From JBBSOK01 sp038259825 (lineage in GTDB: Bacteria > Bacteroidota > Bacteroidia > Flavobacteriales > Flavobacteriaceae): a stretch of DNA of 34,420 nucleotides. The stretch is taken from the NCBI GenBank assembly GCA_038259825.1, contig JBBSOK010000016.1, positions 1 through 34,420 on the forward strand, given 5' to 3'. A program made the translations under genes and the position numbers. Of the stretch, positions 1 through 7,642 are shown piece by piece. Position 1 is the stretch's first letter. Each line of letters begins with the position of its first letter. Below the pieces are notes generated by a model. The model worked only from the letters and a program-made list of their open reading frames with translations. It was not told where the DNA came from and ran no database searches.

Positions 1-1973
1 AGAATTATTTTCTTTGGTTCTACTTTGGTTGTATCGCTATCTCTAACTTTTGCTTCAAGTGTATTACTTAAATTAAAACCAATATTGCTAGAGTATGTAT
101 TGCTCGGCGCGCCATACAATGTTCCTTCAAAGCGTGAGTATTCTACAAACTCTCTATTAATTTCCGGGTCTGCCGAAACGGGAACTTGATAGGTATCATA
201 ATATTGGTTAAAGCCAGGATTTATATTATAACTAATCGAAGGCCTCATTACATGCCGAATAGCTTGAAGCTTTTTATCTTCTCCCAAATTAAAAAGTCCG
301 TAAACCGTTGTCCCTAAGCTGGTAGAAAAATTGTAAGTTCTATAACTGTCAAAGCCGGGAACTGTATCCCTAATTACTCTGCCAGGCGTATTATTAACCG
401 GTTCTTGAAATCTTTGGTTAAATGTCCTTAGCACCCACGTTTCGCGATAATTTGTTCCTGCCGAAGCACTTAAATAATTAAAGATTTTAAAATTGGTGCT
501 AATTGGAATATTGTGTTGTGCACCAATTTGTGCGTCTCGAAACATTTCAGGTTTAAAAAATAAACTATCTACAGTGTTTATTTGGTTTTGTGCGGTAAGG
601 TCATATTGAAAGTTTATATTTTCAAGAATTCCCTTTTTTGTGCCTGTGCTAGGCGCAAAGGGAAATACACGGGAAACACTTGTATTTAGGTTTGGCAAAG
701 ACATAGTTATTTGTTGTGTCTGCGAATTTTGCGAATGTGTTAAAGCAACTGTTGTATTTACTTGTGGTTCTCCTTCAAAAGTTTTGGAATATGACACAGA
801 TGAACTTAAATTATTTACCAAAGCACTTGCATTGTTTGTTTGGTTTATAGATTCCCGGAAATATCTACTACTACCTAAATTAACAGATGCTGAAAAGCGA
901 GAACTTGGATTGCTTTTAGCGTCTTGGGTATGGTTCCAACGTAGGTTATAAACAGAACTTTGGGTAAAGTTTGGAAAACCACGTTCTTCATTTATCAGGT
1001 TTTCATACCTAAAACTTAAGTTTCCTCTAAATTTATACCTAACAACGTAGCTAGATTCTGTTCGAAAACCAAAACTGCCATTTGTGTAATAATCGCCAAG
1101 TACCGTTAAATCTAAATAATCGTTTATTGCAAAATAATAGCCACCGTTTTGAAAAAAGAACCCGCGATTATTTTCTTGCCCGGGACTTGGTAAAATAAAG
1201 CCTGAAGTACGTTCTTCAGTTAAAGGGAAATATGCAAACGGCAGTCCAATTGGGGTAGGCACATCTGCAATATACATATTGGTTAAACCGGTAACAATTT
1301 TCTTTTTAGGTACAAACTTTGCTTTTCGGGTGTAAAAATAATATTCCGGATCGTCAATATTTTTTGAAGTTGTAAATCTTACATTTCGAAGAAAATAAAC
1401 CGAATCATTCTCTTTTTTGGTAACCTGAGCCAAAACATTAAAACCATTTTGTTCTGTCCGGGAATTATAAATCAATGCCTTTTTACTATCAAAATTAAAA
1501 CGAATACTATCAGGGTTCACCGTATTAGTAGCTTGAACAAAAACGGGTAATTGTGAGTAAGTTCCGGCACTATCAATCCCTTTTGCATAAACTTCTTTCT
1601 TATTATAATCTAAAATTATAAGACCGGCATTTATTTTCATATCGCCATAAATAATGTAGGCGTTATTATACATATATACCTTGCTTTCCTTTTTGTTTAA
1701 GAACACATAATCTTCACCGTAATATTCAACAACATCTGTCAAAAATTCTTTTTCGGCTTTTATGCTATCTGTCTTTACAGTGTCTTGGGCAATCTCGGAA
1801 ATTTCTTCGATTTGTTCTTTTACATTAACCGTAAGAGTGTCAATTTTCTGTGTTGCAGGAAATACTACATCCGTTTTTGTTGGAGGATCTTGAGCATATA
1901 ACAAAGAGCTGCTAAAAAGCAGAATTGTTAAAAAGATTGTTAAGTAATGCCTTTGTTTATGCAATGCGACCAC
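1..1973 (-). CDS. lptD: LPS assembly outer-membrane protein LptD (OstA-like), C-terminus outside window
   Basis: About 657 codons are open on the minus strand from the proposed GTG start to the left edge, with no stop, so the C-terminal part of the barrel is missing. LptD inserts lipopolysaccharide into the outer leaflet of the outer membrane. The start gives a signal peptide (hydrophobic stretch LTIFLTILLFSSSLLYAQ, cleavage after AQ). An OstA-like periplasmic domain follows (about residues 70-200), with phrases such as NNAYIIYGDMKINAG and LDYNKKEVYAKGI, and then beta-barrel strands rich in aromatic residues. An in-frame ATG exists at 2024, but a perfect TAnnTTTG -7 motif on this strand (2012-2019) lies downstream of it, so GTG at 1973 or TTG at 1964 is the likelier start. 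It is divergent from the amidase gene. The family call rests on the translated N-terminal domain and on the usual Flavobacteriaceae neighbourhood. Confidence 0.85.
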   Translation of the reverse strand, partial: MVALHKQRHYLTIFLTILLFSSSLLYAQDPPTKTDVVFPATQKIDTLTVNVKEQIEEISEIAQDTVKTDSIKAEKEFLTDVVEYYGEDYVFLNKKESKVYMYNNAYIIYGDMKINAGLIILDYNKKEVYAKGIDSAGTYSQLPVFVQATNTVNPDSIRFNFDSKKALIYNSRTEQNGFNVLAQVTKKENDSVYFLRNVRFTTSKNIDDPEYYFYTRKAKFVPKKKIVTGLTNMYIADVPTPIGLPFAYFPLTEERTSGFILPSPGQENNRGFFFQNGGYYFAINDYLDLTVLGDYYTNGSFGFRTESSYVVRYKFRGNLSFRYENLINEERGFPNFTQSSVYNLRWNHTQDAKSNPSSRFSASVNLGSSRYFRESINQTNNASALVNNLSSSVSYSKTFEGEPQVNTTVALTHSQNSQTQQITMSLPNLNTSVSRVFPFAPSTGTKKGILENINFQYDLTAQNQINTVDSLFFKPEMFRDAQIGAQHNIPISTNFKIFNYLSASAGTNYRETWVLRTFNQRFQEPVNNTPGRVIRDTVPGFDSYRTYNFSTSLGTTVYGLFNLGEDKKLQAIRHVMRPSISYNINPGFNQYYDTYQVPVSADPEINREFVEYSRFEGTLYGAPSNTYSSNIGFNLSNTLEAKVRDSDTTKVEPKKII

Positions 1974-1993
1974 GCTTTTATTTACTAATTTTG

Positions 1994-2022
1994 GCTTAGT
2001 TTTTGAAATGTCAAAACTAAGC
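1994..2022. repeat. Palindrome between lptD and the amidase gene
   Basis: The arms GCTTAGTTTT (1994-2003) and AAAACTAAGC (2013-2022) pair perfectly over 10 bp. A further GA/TC pairing inside (with one bulged T) leaves a four-base loop. On the plus strand seven T's follow (2026-2032), so it looks like an intrinsic terminator, yet no plus-strand gene lies upstream. Each arm contains a TAGTTTT-type sequence resembling the Bacteroidota -7 element. It may be an operator or attenuator; its role is unproven. Confidence 0.6.
2012..2019 (-). promoter_or_regulatory. Putative -7 element for lptD
   Basis: On the minus strand this reads TAGTTTTG, a full match to TAnnTTTG. It would place the transcript start near 2005 and give a leader of about 30 nt before GTG 1973. 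No clear -33 TTTG is visible, and the motif lies inside a palindrome, so the call is tentative. Confidence 0.35.
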
Positions 2023-2035
2023 ATATTTTTTTGGC

Positions 2036-2043
2036 TATCTTTT
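2036..2043 (+). promoter_or_regulatory. Putative -7 element for the amidase gene
   Basis: TATCTTTT matches TAnnTTTG in all but the last base and lies about 50 bases before the ATG at 2093. The -33 element is not clear. Confidence 0.3.
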
Positions 2044-2092
2044 TATAAAATGAAATTTTAAAATAAGAACGTATTAATGCGTTATAGTGTAT

Positions 2093-3244
2093 ATGAAGAA
2101 GAATAAATTTTTTACATCTCTTAAAAGCAGCAAAATAATTCTATTGTCATTTTCTATGGCTTTTTTTATTGTTTTCTCATCATTTGTCAATTCCGAAAAG
2201 GAACAGGCTAAACCATTCATTGTAGTGCTGGATGCCGGTCATGGCGGGCATGATAGCGGCAATAGGGGAAATGGTTTTTTTGAAAAAGATATTGTTTTGG
2301 ATGTTACTCTTCAAGTTGGAAAACTACTAGAGGCACACAAGGATATTAAAGTTGTTTACACCCGAAAAACAGATGTTTTCATAGATTTAAACAGGCGCGG
2401 ACCAATTGCGAATGAAGTAGATGCGGATATTTTTGTTTCTATCCATTGCGATTCTCATAATTCTCAAGCTTTTGGAATAGGAACATTTGTTATGGGGGTT
2501 GATAAGTCGGGTAAAAATCTTGAAACCGCAAAAAAGGAGAACGAAGTTATTTTCTTGGAAGACAATTATGAGGAAAAATATGCAGGTTTCGACCCAAATT
2601 CTCCGGAATCTTTAATCGGTCTTTCCCTAATGGCGGAAGAATATTTGGACCAGAGTATTTTACTTGCGGGGCTTATTCAAAATAATATGGTTAATAATTT
2701 AAAACGAAAAGATAGAAGTGTTCGTTCGGCGCCATTTTGGGTTTTGCACAGTTCTTATATGCCAAGTGTTTTAGTTGAATTGGGTTTTTTAACCAATAAT
2801 ACTGAAGGACCTTATGTAAACTCAACAAAAGGAAGAGCAGAACTAGCTAAAGAAATTGCGAATGGAATTTTATCCTATAAAAAGAACATTTCCAACGCAA
2901 CTCCAGAATCTCAAAATCCAATAATTACGAAAGAGGAAATTAAAAAAGCAATTGAAGAAGCACCGAAAGAAATTTTTGAAGATGTAACCTTCAAAGTTCA
3001 ACTTGCTGCAAGTTCAAGGAAAATTGATACAAAACCGCAAAATTTTAAAGGTCTGCAGGATACAGATAGGGAAAAAGAAGATGGACTCTACAAATATTAC
3101 TACGGTAATACATCAGATTATAACGAGATTGAATTAATGAAAAAGTACGCCCAGGAAAAAGGATATACCGCTGCATTTGTTGTTGCATTTAAAAAAGGGA
3201 ACAAAATACCAGTAGCAGAAGTGTTAAAAACAAAAGGTAATTAG
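2093..3244 (+). CDS. N-acetylmuramoyl-L-alanine amidase (Amidase_3) with C-terminal SPOR-like domain
   Basis: This periplasmic zinc hydrolase cleaves the MurNAc-L-Ala bond of peptidoglycan. A signal anchor or signal peptide spans residues 15-33. The Amidase_3 domain begins at VVLDAGHGG. Predicted zinc ligands are His50 (GHGG), Glu64 (FFEKD) and His118 (SIHCDS), and the catalytic Glu is 229 (VLVELGF). Residues about 120-200 form a family-typical insert. The last 90 residues (FKVQLAAS, LYKYYYGNTSDY, GYTAAFVVAF) resemble a SPOR domain, which binds denuded septal glycan. I chose ATG 2093 over the in-frame GTG at 2087 because it gives a normal MKK signal start. The gene is divergent from lptD and runs into mlaD 57 bases later, consistent with an envelope-maintenance unit. 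Family call secure; SPOR assignment moderate. Confidence 0.9.
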   Translation: MKKNKFFTSLKSSKIILLSFSMAFFIVFSSFVNSEKEQAKPFIVVLDAGHGGHDSGNRGNGFFEKDIVLDVTLQVGKLLEAHKDIKVVYTRKTDVFIDLNRRGPIANEVDADIFVSIHCDSHNSQAFGIGTFVMGVDKSGKNLETAKKENEVIFLEDNYEEKYAGFDPNSPESLIGLSLMAEEYLDQSILLAGLIQNNMVNNLKRKDRSVRSAPFWVLHSSYMPSVLVELGFLTNNTEGPYVNSTKGRAELAKEIANGILSYKKNISNATPESQNPIITKEEIKKAIEEAPKEIFEDVTFKVQLAASSRKIDTKPQNFKGLQDTDREKEDGLYKYYYGNTSDYNEIELMKKYAQEKGYTAAFVVAFKKGNKIPVAEVLKTKGN

Positions 3245-3268
3245 TGGGCATTCTTTATATTTATCACT

Positions 3269-3276
3269 TAAATTTG
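3269..3276 (+). promoter_or_regulatory. Putative -7 element for the MCE/MlaD gene
   Basis: TAAATTTG is a full TAnnTTTG match 26 bases before the TTG start at 3302. No good -33 element is seen, so this may be chance in AT-rich DNA. Confidence 0.3.
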
Positions 3277-3301
3277 TCGCAATTCTAAAAAAAAATATTC
3301 C

Positions 3302-4252
3302 TTGAAGTTATCTAGAGAAGTAAAAACCGGAATACTCGCACTTGGTGCGATTCTATTGTTCATTTTTGGTTATAGTTATTTAAAAGGCACTAATCTTTTA
3401 GAGAAAACCAGAACGTTTTATGTAAAATATGATAATGTTGAAGGTTTGGCAAAATCTGCCGCTGTTACGATTAATGGTCTAACCGTTGGAAAAGTTCAAG
3501 ATATTGAGTTTGCAAACCAAAAAGGAGGCTTGATAGTAAAATTTTCTTTGGAAGACGATTTCGAATTTTCCAAGAATAGCACGGTTCGAATTTACTCAAG
3601 TGGATTAATAGGTGGAAAATCTTTAGGAATTTTTCCTGAATATGATCGGTCAAATCTAGCGCAAAGTGGTGACACTTTAAATGGAGATATAGAAGATAGC
3701 ATGCTTTCCGCAGTTACGAAAGCATTAGGACCACTCGAAAAAAAAGTAAATAATACGTTGGCTACAGTAGATACATTATTATTAAGTTTTACCGACATTG
3801 TTGATGAAAGAACTAGGGAAAATCTAAAAGATGCAATTGAAAATTTAAATAAAACGCTAAATTCATTTTCAGGTGTTTCTGATAAATTGAACGGCATATT
3901 AGCTAATAACAATCAAAAGTTAGACAGAACGTTCACAAATTTGGATGTTACAGCAGAAAATTTTGCAAAACTTTCAGATTCCTTGTCACAGCTTGAAACA
4001 GGTAAACTTGTTGCGGATCTTCAAAATGTAGTAGACAAATTCAATAAATTGGCAGTCGGCTTAGAAAATGGCGATGGCACAATGGGCAAGTTACTTAAAG
4101 ATGATGCTATGTATAATAACCTGGAAGCCGCTACAAAACAGGCTGAAGAACTTATACAAGACTTAAAATTAAATCCAAAACGATACGTAAATATTTCAAT
4201 TTTTGGCAAAAAGGCAAAACCTTACGAAAAGCCAAAAGATAGTATGCTTTAA
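3302..4252 (+). CDS. MCE/MlaD family lipid-transport protein
   Basis: This 316-residue protein has an N-terminal membrane anchor (residues 8-28, TGILALGAILLFIFGYSYL) and an MCE domain at about residues 36-115 (YVKYDNVEGLAKSAAVTING, then GLIGGKSLGI). A long helical region after that contains repeated Asn/Leu/Thr heptad-like segments. MCE proteins form rings or tubes that carry phospholipids between the inner and outer membranes. The start is TTG (LKLSREVKTG), which matches the usual start of the family and has no ATG competitor. No permease or ATPase partner (MlaE/MlaF) lies nearby; in this phylum these are often encoded elsewhere. It follows the amidase gene and ends 8 bases before the Fe-S protein gene, so it is probably cotranscribed with both. 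Confidence 0.85.
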   Translation: MKLSREVKTGILALGAILLFIFGYSYLKGTNLLEKTRTFYVKYDNVEGLAKSAAVTINGLTVGKVQDIEFANQKGGLIVKFSLEDDFEFSKNSTVRIYSSGLIGGKSLGIFPEYDRSNLAQSGDTLNGDIEDSMLSAVTKALGPLEKKVNNTLATVDTLLLSFTDIVDERTRENLKDAIENLNKTLNSFSGVSDKLNGILANNNQKLDRTFTNLDVTAENFAKLSDSLSQLETGKLVADLQNVVDKFNKLAVGLENGDGTMGKLLKDDAMYNNLEAATKQAEELIQDLKLNPKRYVNISIFGKKAKPYEKPKDSML

Positions 4253-4260
4253 TTTATTCC

Positions 4261-5589
4261 ATGCAATACATTCCAAACATTTTATTTTTAATCGTCCTTG
4301 CCGCAGGCGTGGGCTACTTTACCGTTAATATACGTAAGATTATACGCAATATTAAACTAGGCCATAAAGTTGATGCCAGTAATTATGTAGGACAACGTTG
4401 GGGCAATGTTTTTAAAATCGCGCTCGGACAATCAAAAATGGTTACGAGAATAATTCCTGGCTTGCTTCACGTTATAGTTTATGTAGGGTTCGTAATTATA
4501 AATATAGAAGTTCTAGAAATTATAATAGACGGTATTTTTGGAACGCACCGTATTTTTTCAACGGTATTACCAGCTTCTATTTACAACTTCTTAATAGCTT
4601 CTTTTGAAATTTTGGCTTTTTTGGTTTTAGTAAGCGTTATTTTATTTTGGACGAGAAGAAATGTTCAAAAGTTAAAAAGATTTTGGGCAAATGAAATGAA
4701 AGGTTGGCCAAAAAATGATGGAAACATCATTCTGTATTTTGAAGTTGTTTTGATGATACTTTTCTTAACAATGAATGCTGCAGATCAACAATTACAGTTT
4801 TTAAATGCTGATCATTATGTAAAAGCAGGTTCTTATCCAATAAGTCAGTATTTAGTTCCTATTTTTCAAGGATTATCAGAAAGCAGCTTAATTCTAGTTG
4901 AAAGAAGCGCTTGGTGGTTGCATATTGTCGGTATTCTTATCTTTTTAAACTATTTATACTATTCAAAGCATCTCCATATTATGCTTGCATTTCCAAATGT
5001 ATACTTTGGAAAGGTTGTACCTCAAGGAAAATTTAAAAACCTTGAAGCCGTTACAAACGAGGTGAAGTTAATGATGGATCCTTCAGCAGACCCTTACGCC
5101 GCGCCAGCTGAAGGAGCAGAAGCACCTGCAAAATTTGGAGCGAGTGATGTAATGGATTTGGACCAAATCCAATTACTAAATGCTTATACCTGCACAGAAT
5201 GTGGGCGTTGTACGAGTGAATGTCCAGCTAACATAACAGGGAAAAAACTTTCTCCGCGAAAGATAATGATGGACACTCGGGACAGGTTGGAGGAAATTGG
5301 TAAAAACATAAATAAGAACGGAGAGTTTATACCAGACGGCAAGCAATTATTAGACGATTATATTACAAGAGAAGAACTTTGGGCTTGCACGTCCTGCAAC
5401 GCTTGTGTTCAAGCTTGTCCTGTTAGTATTGATCCATTAAGTATAATTATGGATATGCGTCAATATTTAGTTATGGAGCAAAGTGCTGCGCCAACAGAAC
5501 TCAATGGTGCAATGACTAATATTGAGAATAATGGTGCTCCTTGGCCTTATAATCAGCAAGATAGACTTAATTGGAAAAACGAAAATTAA
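4261..5589 (+). CDS. Membrane-bound 4Fe-4S dicluster protein (HdrD/GlpC-like N-terminal half)
   Basis: This 442-residue redox protein has an N-terminal membrane domain with about five hydrophobic segments (residues 3-23, 65-95, 105-130, 155-172, 215-240), followed by a cytoplasmic ferredoxin domain. The two cluster motifs are CTECGRCTSECP (about residue 311) and CTSCNACVQACP (about residue 376), each typical for a 4Fe-4S centre. Between the membrane and Fe-S parts is an Ala/Pro-rich linker. The partner with cysteine-rich (CCG) domains is encoded at 6164-6955; together they resemble a split HdrD-type membrane oxidoreductase moving electrons between a quinone or haem site and a soluble substrate. 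The true substrate is unknown. The ATG lies 8 bases after the MlaD stop. Confidence 0.85.
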   Translation: MQYIPNILFLIVLAAGVGYFTVNIRKIIRNIKLGHKVDASNYVGQRWGNVFKIALGQSKMVTRIIPGLLHVIVYVGFVIINIEVLEIIIDGIFGTHRIFSTVLPASIYNFLIASFEILAFLVLVSVILFWTRRNVQKLKRFWANEMKGWPKNDGNIILYFEVVLMILFLTMNAADQQLQFLNADHYVKAGSYPISQYLVPIFQGLSESSLILVERSAWWLHIVGILIFLNYLYYSKHLHIMLAFPNVYFGKVVPQGKFKNLEAVTNEVKLMMDPSADPYAAPAEGAEAPAKFGASDVMDLDQIQLLNAYTCTECGRCTSECPANITGKKLSPRKIMMDTRDRLEEIGKNINKNGEFIPDGKQLLDDYITREELWACTSCNACVQACPVSIDPLSIIMDMRQYLVMEQSAAPTELNGAMTNIENNGAPWPYNQQDRLNWKNEN

Positions 5590-5711
5590 TAAACCAATTC
5601 GTTTAAAGCAATTCTAGTTTTTATTTTTTCCATATAAAATTTATTTTTAGATAAAATAAAAAAATAGAAATAAGCAACTTTCCAACGAGAATTATAAATA
5701 AACAACCGAAA

Positions 5712-6146
5712 ATGAACAAAGAGGAAGCTGAAAAATTATTACACAAAAAGGTTGAAGCTGGTGCGCACGTAAGCCCAGTTTTACCAAAAGGTGTAAAAAA
5801 TTATTTGATTGATATAGACGGTACAATTTGCGACGATATTCCAAATGAAGAACCAGAAAGAATGCTAACTGCAGCAGTTTATCCAGACGCTCTTAAAACG
5901 TGTAATCAATGGTTTGATGAAGGGCATCTTATATGCTTTTTTACATCAAGAACCGAACAACATAGAGAAAATACAGAAACGTGGCTTAAAAAACATGGCT
6001 TTAATTATCACTCATTATTAATGGGAAAACCACGAGGCGGAAATTACCATTGGATAGATAACCATTTGGTAAAAGCAACCCGATATAAAGGTAAATTTAC
6101 CGAATTGGTAGAAAAAGAAGTAACCATTGAAGTTTTCAAGGATTAA
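5712..6146 (+). CDS. HAD-like phosphatase-fold protein (sometimes labelled phosphoheptose isomerase)
   Basis: This 144-residue soluble protein carries HAD superfamily motifs: motif I IDIDGTICDD (residues 34-43, nucleophile and acid Asp), motif II FFTSRTEQH (about 77-85), a conserved Lys in GKPRGGNYHW and motif IV WIDNH. The cap is minimal, as in polynucleotide-phosphatase and LNS2-like members. No sugar-isomerase (SIS) signature is visible, so the automatic name phosphoheptose isomerase seen on relatives is not supported. The substrate is unknown. It sits between the two halves of the iron-sulfur pair; the 122 bases before it could hold a promoter, and only 17 bases separate it from the next gene. 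Confidence 0.7.
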   Translation: MNKEEAEKLLHKKVEAGAHVSPVLPKGVKNYLIDIDGTICDDIPNEEPERMLTAAVYPDALKTCNQWFDEGHLICFFTSRTEQHRENTETWLKKHGFNYHSLLMGKPRGGNYHWIDNHLVKATRYKGKFTELVEKEVTIEVFKD

Positions 6147-6163
6147 ATTAAAAATAAAAAATT

Positions 6164-6955
6164 ATGGCTGAAGGACTAAGAGTACCCACAATGGCTGAAT
6201 ATATGGCAGAAGGTAAATCACCTGAAGTTTTATTTTGGGTTGGTTGCGCTGGTAGTTTTGATGATAGAGCAAAAAAGATCACAAAAGCCTTTGTAAGGAT
6301 TTTAAACGAAGCTAAAATAGAGTTTGCAGTTTTAGGAACAGAAGAAAGCTGTACGGGCGATCCTGCAAAACGTGCTGGTAACGAGTTTCTTTTTCAAATG
6401 CAGGCAATGGGAAACATTGAAGTGCTTAATGCATATGATGTTAAAAAAATTGTTACAGCTTGCCCACATTGCTTCAATACTATCAAAAATGAATATCCCG
6501 AATTGGGCGGAAATTATGAAGTGGTGCACCACACACAATTCTTAAAATCCCTTTTGGAAGAAGGCAGATTAAAAGTTGAAGGTGGAAAATTTAAAGGCAA
6601 GAAAATTACGTTTCACGATCCTTGTTATTTAGGAAGAGCCAACGGAGAATATGAAGCACCTCGCGAATTACTTCAAAAATTAGAGGTTGAACTGGTTGAA
6701 ATGAAACGATGCAAAACCCGCGGACTTTGCTGTGGCGCAGGTGGAGCACAAATGTTTAAGGATGCTGAGCCTGGCAATAAAGAAGTAAATATTGAACGTG
6801 TTGAAGAAGCATTAGAGATAAAACCAGAAATTATTGCAGCTGGTTGTCCATTTTGCAACACAATGATGACTGATGGAGTAAAGGCAAAGCATGCAGAAGA
6901 TAATGTTCAAGTTATGGACGTGGCAGAAATGATTGCAAATGCCCACGATTTATAG
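6164..6955 (+). CDS. CCG-domain (Fe-S)-binding oxidoreductase subunit, HdrB/LldE-like
   Basis: This 263-residue soluble protein contains two cysteine-rich CCG-type modules. The first uses VGCAGSF, ESCTGDP and CPHCFNTIK; the second uses HDPCYLG, RGLCCGAGG and GCPFCN. Such modules bind a non-cubane 4Fe-4S centre in heterodisulfide reductase subunit B, and occur in LldE and GlpC-type proteins. It lacks its own ferredoxin motifs, which are supplied by the membrane protein at 4261-5589. I therefore read the two as subunits of one membrane-associated oxidoreductase. The physiological electron donor and acceptor cannot be read from the sequence. Confidence 0.85.
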   Translation: MAEGLRVPTMAEYMAEGKSPEVLFWVGCAGSFDDRAKKITKAFVRILNEAKIEFAVLGTEESCTGDPAKRAGNEFLFQMQAMGNIEVLNAYDVKKIVTACPHCFNTIKNEYPELGGNYEVVHHTQFLKSLLEEGRLKVEGGKFKGKKITFHDPCYLGRANGEYEAPRELLQKLEVELVEMKRCKTRGLCCGAGGAQMFKDAEPGNKEVNIERVEEALEIKPEIIAAGCPFCNTMMTDGVKAKHAEDNVQVMDVAEMIANAHDL

Positions 6956-6974
6956 ATTATTGAAACCTATTAAA

Positions 6975-7013
6975 CTTCAAAAACTTATATATTAGTAAAT
7001 ATAAATTTTGAAG
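6975..7013. repeat. Hairpin after the CCG-domain gene
   Basis: CTTCAAAA (6975-6982) pairs with TTTTGAAG (7006-7013). After a small internal loop, TTATAT pairs with ATATAA around an eight-base loop. No T-run follows on either strand, so it is not a classic terminator; it could be an mRNA-end stabiliser or a processing site. Confidence 0.5.
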
Positions 7014-7055
7014 AATACACATTAGGAAACAAATTATTAAAAATAACGAAAGAAA

Positions 7056-7547
7056 ATGCTAGCAGATTTTAATAACCTTCCAAATGATTCACGCGTATGG
7101 ATTTATCAGTCCAATCGTAAAATGAGTTATGACGAAGTACAATCAATCATTCCTGAAATAGAAAGTTTTCTTGAAAAATGGACGGCTCACGGCGCAAATC
7201 TTGAAGCTGGCTACCTTATTAAATATAATCGTTTTATAATCTTTGGTTTAAACCAGGAAAATGCATCAGCTTCAGGCTGTAGTATAGATGCTTCGGTTCA
7301 TTTCATTCAATCTTTAGAAAAGAAGATGGATTTGGATTTAATGGATAAAATGAACGTAACTTTTTATGTTGGTGAATTTATAGCCTACAAACCACTTGCA
7401 GATTTTAGGAAAATGGCCAAAGATCGATCAGTATCGGCCAATACAGTTGTGTTTAATAATCTTGTAAATACTAAAGAGGAATTTCTTGAAAGTTGGGAAG
7501 TGCCGGCCAGTGATAGTTGGCATAATAGATTTTTGAAAGCGCAATAA
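7056..7547 (+). CDS. Conserved Bacteroidota protein of unknown function (mislabelled 'ABC transporter ATPase')
   Basis: This 163-residue soluble protein starts at LADFNNLPNDSRVWIYQSNR. It has a compact alpha/beta look, with a Trp-rich start, a central FIIFGLNQENASASGCSIDA stretch and a C-terminal helix. From memory, relatives carry the label ABC transporter ATPase in databases, but there is no Walker A, signature or Walker B motif here, and it is far too short. No catalytic pattern beyond a conserved-looking GCSIDAS segment is evident. It stands alone between the Fe-S block and the GH3 gene with spacers of about 100 bases on both sides. Confidence 0.7.
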   Translation: MLADFNNLPNDSRVWIYQSNRKMSYDEVQSIIPEIESFLEKWTAHGANLEAGYLIKYNRFIIFGLNQENASASGCSIDASVHFIQSLEKKMDLDLMDKMNVTFYVGEFIAYKPLADFRKMAKDRSVSANTVVFNNLVNTKEEFLESWEVPASDSWHNRFLKAQ

Positions 7548-7642
7548 AATTAAATCAATTTAAATGCGTTCATTCATTACAATAAAACCTTTTCTTCCTT
7601 CAAACCGTATATAAATAAAGCTTTCAGCGAATAAACTTCAGT

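Noticed and set aside
640..951. 103-codon plus-strand open frame
   Set aside because: It lies wholly inside lptD on the opposite strand and shows odd composition (Cys/Val/Phe-rich) with no promoter.
5590..5711. AT-rich spacer with runs of A and T, possible terminator or promoter
   Set aside because: Only imperfect pairings and no clear TAnnTTTG motif; nothing can be supported.
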